From NCBI GenBank assembly GCA_017396895.1, contig JAFQKN010000131.1, positions 1-45,552 of the forward strand: a stretch of 45,552 nucleotides of DNA. Reading direction: 5' to 3'. The DNA comes from Clostridia bacterium. Lineage in GTDB: Bacteria; Bacillota; Clostridia; Oscillospirales; Acutalibacteraceae. Below the pieces are notes generated by a model, which saw nothing but the letters and a program-made list of their open reading frames with translations, did not search any database and was not told the DNA's origin. The translations under genes were made by a program, and so were the position numbers. Positions 33,163-40,661 of this stretch are shown piece after piece (the stretch's first letter is position 1; every line of letters begins with the position of its first letter).

Positions 33163-34142
33163 AATTTAAGTTCAGCAATTTTCAGATACCGACATTGCTT
33201 TGTTTCATATAGAACAAAGACAGTGTCGGTTTTTTGATTGTAGCAAATATCCGCATATCCTCCGCTTGCATCCAACAAGTCCGGAATCCAATTCCGACCG
33301 TCATCCAACGAAACACAAACACTAAGATTCTTTCTTTCGCTCTCATGCTGACAGTTAACAAGAAACAATTTCTTTCCGCCTGAACACAGACCGCTGAAAC
33401 AGGTCGGATCCGGAAGATCATATCGTAACGAGCAATCACTCCAAACTCCTGTTTTTCTGTTCATAACGGAAAAAGCACGGCACTTTTCATCATTTTCATT
33501 GCGAATATTTGCCAATAGATTTCCGTTGGACAACACGGCAACGGAAATCTCACTCGGGTTACATAGTGAATCATCAAAAACCGTTGATATCTCCCAACTA
33601 AGACCTCTGTTTTTACTTATGAGAATACCTGCTTTTGAGGGATGATGAGAAAACATATCCTGCTGATTAAGCGCGATCCAAAACGGAATGATATAATTAC
33701 CGTCCTGCGTAACCACACCGTGTCCGGGTCCGATTGCGACACAACTCCAATAATAAGCATCAAAAATATCTGTCAGTTCAGTACGCACAGACCATGTATT
33801 CCCGCAATCATTGCTTACTGTCATAAATACACGCTTATAGTTTTCACAATAAATGAGAATCAGTTTGTTTCCGTCGGCAAGCAATGTCGGATTGTTACAA
33901 GCATTTCTTCCCTTTCCGTCAGCAATAATGCGTCTGCCACTCCATGTTTTACCGCCGTTCTCACTGCGACGCAATGCAATGTCAATCACAGACCAATCGG
34001 ATGCTTGTCTGCATTCATAACACATATAAATAAGTCCGTTTTCTGTTGATACAAGAGCAGGAATACGACAGAACGGGTAATCCGTTGGATTATCCGAGTG
34101 TAATCGAGAGGTTTCAATTATTTCATTGCTGATAATTCTCAT
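33159..34142 (-). CDS. GH33 exo-alpha-sialidase
   Basis: Six-bladed propeller sialidase. The FRIP-like motif is FCRIP (residues 24-28). The arginine triad is R26, R214 (ANIRNE) and R270 (SERKNLSV). The acid/base aspartate is probably D49, the glutamate E198 and the nucleophile Y296 (GGYADI). Four Asp-boxes occur at about 60-67, 110-117, 176-183 and 278-285. No signal peptide is present, so it should act inside the cell on imported sialosides, unlike most secreted sialidases. The stop codon overlaps that of the convergent GH95 gene. Confidence 0.87.
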   Translation of the reverse strand: MRIISNEIIETSRLHSDNPTDYPFCRIPALVSTENGLIYMCYECRQASDWSVIDIALRRSENGGKTWSGRRIIADGKGRNACNNPTLLADGNKLILIYCENYKRVFMTVSNDCGNTWSVRTELTDIFDAYYWSCVAIGPGHGVVTQDGNYIIPFWIALNQQDMFSHHPSKAGILISKNRGLSWEISTVFDDSLCNPSEISVAVLSNGNLLANIRNENDEKCRAFSVMNRKTGVWSDCSLRYDLPDPTCFSGLCSGGKKLFLVNCQHESERKNLSVCVSLDDGRNWIPDLLDASGGYADICYNQKTDTVFVLYETKQCRYLKIAELKF

Positions 34143-34160
34143 AATTATTACCTAAAAAAC

Positions 34161-34187
34161 AAAACTGCCGACATGGCCGACAGTTTT
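34161..34187 (-). terminator. Terminator of the ispH-rpsA operon
   Basis: AAAACTG/CAGTTTT arms with further pairing inside and a CAT loop; on the minus strand followed by GTTTTGTTTTTT. Confidence 0.75.
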
Positions 34188-34199
34188 GATATGTTTTAC

Positions 34200-36308
34200 T
34201 TATTCAGCATCTTCTGCTGATTCAGCAGCTGCGGCAGCTTCGTTTTCCTTTGCCTTTGCGATCATCTCGTCAATGGACATGGTTACGGGAGCGTCGTCAA
34301 CTTCTTCTTCCTCAACAACAACTTCTTCCTTGACAGGAGCTTCAAGAAGAGCCTTGACGGAAAGGCTGATATGTTTCTTTTCAAAGTCAACCTTGATAAG
34401 CTGTACACGAACCGTTTCACCGATGGAAAGAACGTCCTGCGGCTTAGCAATGCGTTCATGAGAGATTTCCGAAATATGGATCAAGCCTTCCATGCCGGGG
34501 AAGATTTCAGCAAATGCGCCGAAAGTGGTCAGGGAGACGATCTTAACTTCGAAATCACTGCCAACGGGATAATCTCTCTTGAGAATTTCCCAAGGATTGT
34601 CTTCAGTCTTCTTATAACCGAGAGAGATCTTTTTCTTTTCGGTATCAAGACCTTTGATATAAACATCGACAACATCACCGATGCTGACGATTTCAGACGG
34701 ATGTTTGATGCGCTTCCATGAAAGTTCGCTTCTGTGGATCATACCGACAACATTGCCGCCGAGATCTACGAAAGCACCGAAGTCAGTAAGAGAAACAACT
34801 GTACCGGTGCAACGATCACCAACAGCAGCGGATTCCCAGAACTTAGCCTGGCATTCCTTGTTCTTTTCTCTTACAGCGTCACGAATGGAACCGACAGCAC
34901 CTCTTCTTCTGTCGAATTCAATCACTTTGAAGCTGACAACTTTGTCAAGCATTTCTTCAAGACGTCCGTTTCTCGGAACGGTGGACAGAGAAGCGGGAAC
35001 AAATACACGGAAACCGTTGGAGTACACAATAAGGCCCTTGCTGATCACTTCAACAACCGTACCTTCCAGAATTGCGCCATCCTTTGCAGCCTGTTCAATT
35101 TCCTCTCTGCGCTTCTTTTCATCAAGGCGCTTTTTGGAGAGAAGAATCGTACCTTCTACATCATTTGTTTTCATGATGAAAAGTTCAAGCTCGTCGCCGA
35201 CCTTAAGATCTTTCATAGGATCGGCAGTGGGATCTGCACTGTACTCATCGAGCGGAATGATACCGGTCTGTTTGCGACCGATGTCTACCTGAATTTCATT
35301 GGGTGCGATGTGCATAACCACACCGATCACAGTCTGGCTGTAATTCAGGTTTTTGTAGGATTCTTCAAGACCCTGCTCGAAGGTCCAGTCTTCTGTTGCC
35401 TCAGCAGCCACTTCGGGAGCATGTCCTTCGCTCTCGACTGCCGGTACGGCGTTTTCATTGATGATGTCGGACATTGTTTTTTGTACCTCCTTTATTATAC
35501 GAACAGGCGTTGATGCACCTGCAGTAAGCCCTATGTTGCGCATTGACTTAAAATCTATAGAATGCAACTGATCAGCATTTTCGATCTGATAGGTCGTACA
35601 GATGGCACTGCATAAACTTGTCAGTTTTGCAGTATTGGAAGAATTACTTCCGCCAACCACGATCATGATGTCACATTCTTGCGCTATCTGAACCGCTTCT
35701 TCTTGTCTCAAAGCGGTAGCAGAACATATTGTATCAAATATTTTCGGATTTGTACATAGTAATTTTGGATTTTTTAAACTTTTTTTTAGTTCCGGAGCAC
35801 TAAATGTTGTTTGAGATACCACTATTGGCGATATATCATATTTGTTGACATAACCATCCATCAACACAGACAATTCTTCATTGTCAGAAAAGACAAATGA
35901 ATCCGACTGACAGCAGCTTCTGATGCCGACAACTTCAGGATGTTTTTGATCACCCGCAATGATCACGGGACTTCCGTCCTGAGATTCTTTTGAAACGATT
36001 CTACGGATTTTTTCAACAAACGGACAAGTGGCATCATAAAACGGAATATTATTTTGAATCAATTCGTCTATAATTTCCTTTGCCACCCCGTGCGTGCGCA
36101 AAATCAATGTATATCCGTCAGGAATATCATGTATATCCTCAACAACCTTCACGCCGCGATCTTCAAGTTCATGCACAAAATCAGGATTATGAATCAGTGG
36201 TCCTAAGGTGCAAACAGGGATATTCTTTGCAATAAAATCCTCAACTGCTTGCACGGCTCTTGCGACACCGAAGCAAAATCCTGCCGTTTTCGCAAGATGA
36301 ATGCTCAT
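34200..36308 (-). CDS. ispH-rpsA: IspH (HMBPP reductase) fused to ribosomal protein S1
   Basis: Residues 1 to about 278 are IspH, the last enzyme of the MEP isoprenoid pathway, with the three iron-sulfur cysteines C12 (GFCFGV), C95 (ATCPFV) and C195 (TICSAT). From about 279 an S1 protein follows with four S1 RNA-binding domains (about 325-397, 410-480, 495-568, 580-655) and an acidic tail. The fusion is known in clostridia. The S1 part carries its own internal AAGGAGG and ATG at the junction. The frame is open throughout. It overlaps cmk by four bases. Confidence 0.95.
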   Translation of the reverse strand: MSIHLAKTAGFCFGVARAVQAVEDFIAKNIPVCTLGPLIHNPDFVHELEDRGVKVVEDIHDIPDGYTLILRTHGVAKEIIDELIQNNIPFYDATCPFVEKIRRIVSKESQDGSPVIIAGDQKHPEVVGIRSCCQSDSFVFSDNEELSVLMDGYVNKYDISPIVVSQTTFSAPELKKSLKNPKLLCTNPKIFDTICSATALRQEEAVQIAQECDIMIVVGGSNSSNTAKLTSLCSAICTTYQIENADQLHSIDFKSMRNIGLTAGASTPVRIIKEVQKTMSDIINENAVPAVESEGHAPEVAAEATEDWTFEQGLEESYKNLNYSQTVIGVVMHIAPNEIQVDIGRKQTGIIPLDEYSADPTADPMKDLKVGDELELFIMKTNDVEGTILLSKKRLDEKKRREEIEQAAKDGAILEGTVVEVISKGLIVYSNGFRVFVPASLSTVPRNGRLEEMLDKVVSFKVIEFDRRRGAVGSIRDAVREKNKECQAKFWESAAVGDRCTGTVVSLTDFGAFVDLGGNVVGMIHRSELSWKRIKHPSEIVSIGDVVDVYIKGLDTEKKKISLGYKKTEDNPWEILKRDYPVGSDFEVKIVSLTTFGAFAEIFPGMEGLIHISEISHERIAKPQDVLSIGETVRVQLIKVDFEKKHISLSVKALLEAPVKEEVVVEEEEVDDAPVTMSIDEMIAKAKENEAAAAAESAEDAE
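35472..35492 (-). promoter_or_regulatory. Internal ribosome binding site and ATG at the IspH/S1 junction
   Basis: On the minus strand AAGGAGG (35486-35492) lies 11 bases before an in-frame ATG (35472-35474), codon 279, which begins MSDIINENAV. Starting here would yield an S1 protein of about 424 residues without IspH. The spacing is a little long. Confidence 0.5.
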
Positions 36309-36967
36309 CTTCTTTCCTCCGCGATTTTCAGTATCATTGCAACGATTTCATCGATCGAGTAATTTGTGGAATCGATCTCAACTGCATCTTCCGCTTTTTT
36401 TAACGGGGCGGTTGTGCGGTGAGAATCATTATAGTCACGCTGTCTGATCTCAGCGAGCAACTCATCATAATCGACAGGAGTACCTCTTTGCTGTAACTCA
36501 ATATAGCGTCGTTTGGCGCGTTCTTCAGCGGATGCGGTCAAAAAGATTTTAACTTGCGCCTCCGGCAGAACAACCGTTCCGATATCTCTTCCGTCCATAA
36601 TGCAGTCTTTTGCAGCGGCCATATTTTTTTGAAGATCAAAAAGATATTCACGAACTTTCGGTATGGCAGACACATTGGAAGCCGCCATTGAGGCTTCAGG
36701 TAAACGGATATCGACCGATACATCTTCACCGTTCAACAACACTCGTTGTTCACCATTTACATACGTTAATTCTATTTTGGCATCAAACAAAACGGAAAGA
36801 ACAGCCTGTTCGTCATCCGTAGGCAATCCGCAGCGCATAACATGAACGCCTATGGCTCGGTACATAGCACCCGTATCAACATAAACAAATCCCAACGATT
36901 GAGCAACCTTTCGTGCAACAGTGCTTTTTCCTGCTCCGGAAGGACCGTCGATTGCAATATTAAACAT
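36305..36967 (-). CDS. cmk: Cytidylate kinase
   Basis: Phosphorylates CMP and dCMP. P-loop GPSGAGKS at residues 8-15, the CMP-binding segment FVYVDTGAMYRAIG and the DGRDIGTVVLP motif are present. Length (220) is typical. Cmk beside S1 is a long-conserved pairing in bacteria. It overlaps the ispH-rpsA start by ATGA and follows the flavoprotein gene after 12 bases, so the three form one operon. Confidence 0.96.
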   Translation of the reverse strand: MFNIAIDGPSGAGKSTVARKVAQSLGFVYVDTGAMYRAIGVHVMRCGLPTDDEQAVLSVLFDAKIELTYVNGEQRVLLNGEDVSVDIRLPEASMAASNVSAIPKVREYLFDLQKNMAAAKDCIMDGRDIGTVVLPEAQVKIFLTASAEERAKRRYIELQQRGTPVDYDELLAEIRQRDYNDSHRTTAPLKKAEDAVEIDSTNYSIDEIVAMILKIAEERR

Positions 36968-36979
36968 ATAACTACCTCC

Positions 36980-38221
36980 TTATTTTGAAGCGGCAGAAAT
37001 GCCGGCAAGATTACCCGTAGAGAATGCAATCTGCAAATTAAACCCGCCGGTATATGCATCCACATCCAACACTTCGCCTGCGAAAAACAGGCCTTCTACC
37101 AATTTCGATTCCATCGTTTTCGGGTTCACTTGTGAAACCCGAACACCGCCTGATGTAATGATTGCTTCTTCGATCGGACGTTTTTTTGTTACCGTGAGAG
37201 GCAATTCCTTAATCAAAGCTCCGAGTGCCTGTCTGTCGTCGCGCGTGATCTGGTTGACGCGCAGGTCGGAAGGAATCCCGGACAGGCGTACAATTACGGG
37301 AATCAAACTCTTGGGCAAAAGTTTAACCAATGCATTGGCAAGAGCCTTGTTTGGCATTTCGGCAAAATCGCGAAGAATTCGTGCATCCAGTTGTTCTGCC
37401 GTCAATCCCGGTTTTAAATCGATCCACAACTGATATCTGCCCGGAGTGATCTGGGGCAAATGTGCAGATGCACTCAATATGATCGGCCCGGAAACGCCGA
37501 AATGCGTAAACAGCATTTCGCCGAAATCAGTATATATTTCACTGTATTTTTCCATATCCATCACAGTCAGACGGACGTTTTTCAATGCAAGGCCCTGTGC
37601 GCAACGCACCCAATCCTCAGCCGTTTCCAGGGGAACAAGAGACGGCTTCGGCTCGACAATCTCATGCCCTGCTTGCTTTGCGAGAGTATAGCCGTCCCCG
37701 GTAGAACCGGTCAGCGGATAAGATTTTCCGCCGGTTGCAACAATAACAGCATCAGCATTATACACATTACCGCTTTCACATTTAACGCCTGCTACTTTGC
37801 CGTCTTCGAGTTTCAAAGCAACTACGCGTTCCTCTATACGACGCACGTGATTCTTTTTGCAAAACGAATCCATTGCATCCACAATGTCCATCGCTTTATC
37901 GGATTCCGGAAAAACCCTGTTGCCGCGCTCAATTTTCAGTGCAACGCCGAGATTTTCAAAAAAGTCCATTACATCATAAGGCATCATTTTTGAAAAAGCA
38001 GAATATAAAAACCGACCGTTTGACGGAATATAATCCATTAAATCATTCAACAACGTGCAGGCATTGGTGACGTTGCACCTACCCGTGCCGGTAATCAACA
38101 ATTTTCTGCCCGGTCTTGCGTTCCGTTCGATCAACAGAACGTCTGCACCGTTTTCAGCAGCACGTCCCGCTGCCATCATACCTGCCGGTCCTGCACCGAC
38201 CACAATAATATGTTCTGCCAT
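36980..38221 (-). CDS. BaiN/HI0933-family flavoprotein
   Basis: FAD-dependent NAD(P)/FAD oxidoreductase. The dinucleotide motif VVGAGPAGMMAAGRAAENG opens the protein, RPGRKLLITGTGRCNVTN follows, and the C-terminal GGVRVSQVNPKTMESKLV and FAGEVLDVDAYTGGFNLQIAFSTG (in part) close the FAD site. This is the HI0933-like family, named BaiN for a proposed role in bile-acid 7-dehydroxylation, but most members are housekeeping proteins of unknown substrate that neighbour cmk in clostridia, as here. I would not infer bile-acid metabolism. Confidence 0.88.
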   Translation of the reverse strand: MAEHIIVVGAGPAGMMAAGRAAENGADVLLIERNARPGRKLLITGTGRCNVTNACTLLNDLMDYIPSNGRFLYSAFSKMMPYDVMDFFENLGVALKIERGNRVFPESDKAMDIVDAMDSFCKKNHVRRIEERVVALKLEDGKVAGVKCESGNVYNADAVIVATGGKSYPLTGSTGDGYTLAKQAGHEIVEPKPSLVPLETAEDWVRCAQGLALKNVRLTVMDMEKYSEIYTDFGEMLFTHFGVSGPIILSASAHLPQITPGRYQLWIDLKPGLTAEQLDARILRDFAEMPNKALANALVKLLPKSLIPVIVRLSGIPSDLRVNQITRDDRQALGALIKELPLTVTKKRPIEEAIITSGGVRVSQVNPKTMESKLVEGLFFAGEVLDVDAYTGGFNLQIAFSTGNLAGISAASK

Positions 38222-38264
38222 GATATCTCCTGTTTGAAAACAATATAATTTGCATAATGCATAT

Positions 38265-38293
38265 ATTATATAACATTTTCACACTGAAAGCAA
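38265..38293 (-). promoter_or_regulatory. Sigma-A promoter of the flavoprotein-cmk-ispH-rpsA operon
   Basis: Minus strand: TTGCTT (38288-38293), 17-base spacer, TATAAT (38265-38270), about 40 bases before the start codon. Confidence 0.6.
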
Positions 38294-38307
38294 TACACAA
38301 AAAAAGC

Positions 38308-38330
38308 CTTCCGCTGATATACAGCGAAAG
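38308..38330 (-). terminator. Terminator after mazF
   Basis: Minus-strand hairpin CTTTCGCTG-loop-CAGCGGAAG (one G-U pair) followed by GCTTTTTTTG. Confidence 0.85.
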
Positions 38331-38346
38331 ACATTTATAACAACGC

Positions 38347-38691
38347 TTATTCAAGTCCGAAACTGACGGATAATGCTACATTTACTCGATTCATATCCGT
38401 ATCTCCCAAAGTACCCATATGCTCACGAAGCCGTCTCTTGTCAATCGTTCTGACCTGTTCAAGCAACACAATTGAATCTTTCTGCAAGCCGCATCCGTCT
38501 GCATTGACCTGTATATGAGTCGGAAGTTTTGTTTTGTCTTTTTGACTCGTGATTGCGGCGGCGATCACGGTGGGACTGAATTTATTGCCGACATCATTCT
38601 GCACGATCAAAACAGGACGAATGCCACCCTGTTCAGATCCGACCACAGGACTCAGATCTGCATAAAATATATCTCCTCGTTTTATTGTCAT
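38347..38691 (-). CDS. mazF: MazF/EndoA-type mRNA endoribonuclease
   Basis: Toxin RNase closely like Bacillus EndoA: it begins MTIKRGDIFYADLSPVVGSE and keeps the catalytic R25 (GIRPVL) and T48 (AAIT). Firmicute relatives cut RNA at UACAU. The ATG at 38689-38691 has AGGAGG seven bases upstream; two earlier in-frame codons are rejected. No MazE antitoxin gene lies directly upstream; the neighbour is a DUF1292 gene. A hairpin abuts its ribosome binding site and a UACAU overlaps its start codon. Confidence 0.93.
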   Translation of the reverse strand: MTIKRGDIFYADLSPVVGSEQGGIRPVLIVQNDVGNKFSPTVIAAAITSQKDKTKLPTHIQVNADGCGLQKDSIVLLEQVRTIDKRRLREHMGTLGDTDMNRVNVALSVSFGLE

Positions 38692-38702
38692 GTACATTCC
38701 TC

Positions 38703-38739
38703 CTGCTTTTGTCTGCACTCATATTGTGTGCAAAAGCAG
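38703..38739 (-). promoter_or_regulatory. Hairpin abutting the mazF ribosome binding site
   Basis: CTGCTTTTG and CAAAAGCAG form a nine-base-pair stem in the leader RNA, with TGCAC/GTGCA able to pair inside. The last two bases of the stem (AG) belong to the AGGAGG site of mazF. No T run follows, so it is not a terminator. Confidence 0.55.
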
Positions 38740-38769
38740 TGAAGAATAATCATCATACAAAAATATTAT

Positions 38770-39033
38770 TTAATCTTCATCGAACAACGATTCAAAAACA
38801 GTAACAACCCTATTGAATGTTTCATCGCTTTCGATCATTCGATATTTTTCAATCCCATCCTTATCTTCGGCTATTTCGAGAATCACCACTTCATTCGTGT
38901 CAACCTCCAATAAAGCGGCATATTCCCTGCTGTCCACGACAGCCATTTCAAGAAAATCAAAGGAAGCTTTATTTCCTTTGTGATCGCGCAATACGATCAA
39001 TCCGTCATGATCGGCAATTTTGATGTACTCCAT
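38770..39033 (-). CDS. DUF1292 family protein (YrzB-like)
   Basis: An 87-residue acidic protein with the DUF1292 pattern: a short beta-rich start (IKIADHDGLIVLRDHKGN), then YAALLEVDTNEVVILEIAED and a final helix. In other Firmicutes such genes sit near ruvX/mltG and their function is unknown. The ATG at 39031-39033 lies six bases after AGAGGTG. It precedes mazF by about 80 bases and might share its transcript, but it has no similarity to MazE or other antitoxins that I recognise. Confidence 0.82.
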   Translation of the reverse strand: MEYIKIADHDGLIVLRDHKGNKASFDFLEMAVVDSREYAALLEVDTNEVVILEIAEDKDGIEKYRMIESDETFNRVVTVFESLFDED

Positions 39034-39051
39034 ATGCAACACCTCTTGTAT

Positions 39052-39081
39052 ATTTTACAATCGTATTGCACATTCTGTCAA
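39052..39081 (-). promoter_or_regulatory. Sigma-A promoter of the DUF1292 gene (and mazF)
   Basis: Minus strand: TTGACA (39076-39081), 18-base spacer, TAAAAT (39052-39057), just after the spoIIIAH stop codon. Confidence 0.65.
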
Positions 39082-39089
39082 GAAAAAAA

Positions 39090-39629
39090 TCATGCACCTG
39101 TTATGCGGATATTTTCCACATCACCACAGTTTGCGTATATGATATCACTGATCGCAAGTACGGAATCGTCATTGAGAGCATCTTGATACACGATCACTTC
39201 CACATCATCCTCATTGATATTGCAGATGCATTCGCTACCCGTCTTAGCGGTGATCAAACTTTCAACTTCATTTTCTGTCAAAATCGTTGCATTCAATTCG
39301 CTTAATTCAAGCACAGCGGTTACTGCTGCATCCGAAGATGCATCACAAGTATCAATAACGGACTGCAGATTTTCAATCGCTGAATCTCTTGCGGTTGCTC
39401 TGTTCAACTTTGCGGAAGAGAAATACTCTTGTGCATCGGGCGTTTCGTCTTGCGCCTGGCCTGCGACATCGAGCACTTGTGAGCCGCCTTCTTCAACAGA
39501 AGCCTGTAGAGAGTTGCCGTCAAGAACGTCTTCATTGCCGGCATAATACCAGTTCACAAATACAGCCAAACCCAAAGCAGCAACAAGTGATGCCATAACA
39601 ATTTGTTTTTTACCGATGATCATGTTCAA
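39090..39629 (-). CDS. spoIIIAH: Stage III sporulation protein AH
   Basis: Mother-cell half of the SpoIIIAH-SpoIIQ channel that links mother cell and forespore. One N-terminal membrane segment (QIVMASLVAALGLAVFVNWYY), a variable acidic linker, then a YscJ/FliF-like ring-building domain (about 75-178) beginning YFSSAKLNRATARDSAIENLQ. The start is a TTG at 39629, six bases after GAGGT; an ATG two codons on is less well spaced. It is the last gene of the operon; its extracellular part faces the intermembrane space. Confidence 0.92.
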   Translation of the reverse strand: MNMIIGKKQIVMASLVAALGLAVFVNWYYAGNEDVLDGNSLQASVEEGGSQVLDVAGQAQDETPDAQEYFSSAKLNRATARDSAIENLQSVIDTCDASSDAAVTAVLELSELNATILTENEVESLITAKTGSECICNINEDDVEVIVYQDALNDDSVLAISDIIYANCGDVENIRITGA

Positions 39630-39644
39630 ATCAAAAACCTCACA

Positions 39645-40172
39645 TTATTCAATATTTTTACAGGATGTTACATACACTCTGTTTGTCGGAATATTCAAGA
39701 GAGCCGACAGCAACAGTGTTACTTCATTTTTAATCTTTTGACTTTCGGCACCTTCGCAACAAACTGCCACACCGCGGATCTTGGGAGCAGTAATTTTCAC
39801 AGCGAGACCGTTTTCATCACCTTCCTTATTTTCAATGATTACATATTCGTATGAATTATCCTGATCCTTATCACTCTTTTGCATATCTTCATTCTTTGCA
39901 AATTCCGTTTGTTCGAGGACTTCATACGTAACACAAACTTGCACTTTACCGACACCGTTCATATTTTTCAGAAATCTTTCCAATTTTTCTTCCAATTCCG
40001 ATTCCAGATATTGGATCGTATTCACTTCCGTGGATTGTTTTTCATTGGGATTTGATGAACTGTCAGGAATCATAAAGAACAACAGAACGGCACATAAGCA
40101 TACTGCAACTGCTGTCAATTTATTCTTTAGCAACAGCTCCTTGACTTGCTTAAACGCTTCATTCATCTTCAT
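39645..40172 (-). CDS. spoIIIAG: Stage III sporulation protein AG
   Basis: Forms the large ring of the mother cell-forespore channel. One membrane segment (LTAVAVCLCAVLLFFMIP) and a periplasm-like domain with the family core LERFLKNMNGVGKVQVCVTYE and a C-terminal IRGVAVCCEGAES...LLSALLNIPTNRVYV. AAAGGAG precedes the ATG. It overlaps the end of spoIIIAF by 14 bases. Confidence 0.94.
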   Translation of the reverse strand: MKMNEAFKQVKELLLKNKLTAVAVCLCAVLLFFMIPDSSSNPNEKQSTEVNTIQYLESELEEKLERFLKNMNGVGKVQVCVTYEVLEQTEFAKNEDMQKSDKDQDNSYEYVIIENKEGDENGLAVKITAPKIRGVAVCCEGAESQKIKNEVTLLLSALLNIPTNRVYVTSCKNIE

Positions 40173-40650
40173 ATTTTAACTCCTTTGCCGTCACCGCATT
40201 GCACAGAGTATGATACTGTTTCAATTCATCAACAAGTTGTTCGGGAATCGACTCTGAATACAGGACAACAGTGATTCGTTTAATATCTATGCACCTGTCC
40301 TCCGAAATATCCATATCGATCATAATTTCATAATTGTTTTCACTGCAACGTTCTACAATCCGAGCAACATCGGTGCGTATTTGCGTTTCAGTTTCAGTTT
40401 TCATAATTTCCTCATAAATCTCCTCATTTACAGTATAATCCCGTGTATTATCAAACAATTTCAAGTATTCATCCGTTAACATATAAGAATTGTCGGAAAT
40501 AATCGGTTGCAGAAGTGTTATAAGAATAATAAGACTCAACAATGCCGTCACAGGTTTAGACACGGAATGCCCGGACATTAAAAATGTGCAAACACACCCC
40601 ATCACACATAGGATGCACACACTGAATACATAAGACTTGATTCCGTTCAT
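40159..40650 (-). CDS. spoIIIAF: Stage III sporulation protein AF
   Basis: Small membrane protein with two N-terminal membrane segments (SYVFSVCILCVMGCVCTFLM; VTALLSLIILITLLQPII) and a soluble ring-building-like domain. The ATG at 40648-40650 (MNGIKSYVFS) has AGGAGG seven bases upstream; an extended frame to 40707 overlaps spoIIIAE and lacks a site. Required for the channel in Bacillus; its exact place is not fixed. Confidence 0.9.
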   Translation of the reverse strand: MNGIKSYVFSVCILCVMGCVCTFLMSGHSVSKPVTALLSLIILITLLQPIISDNSYMLTDEYLKLFDNTRDYTVNEEIYEEIMKTETETQIRTDVARIVERCSENNYEIMIDMDISEDRCIDIKRITVVLYSESIPEQLVDELKQYHTLCNAVTAKELKYEDE

Positions 40651-40661
40651 TCTTATTCCTC

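Noticed and set aside
34681-35513. Long plus-strand frames over the S1 part of ispH-rpsA
   Set aside because: Low-complexity shadows of the repeated S1 domains.
36980-38221. Bile-acid 7-dehydroxylation function for the BaiN-like protein
   Set aside because: No other bai genes are present and the cmk neighbourhood marks the housekeeping branch of the family.
38770-39033. DUF1292 gene as a confirmed MazF antitoxin
   Set aside because: No similarity to MazE; only position suggests it, so it is kept as a question and not as an annotation.
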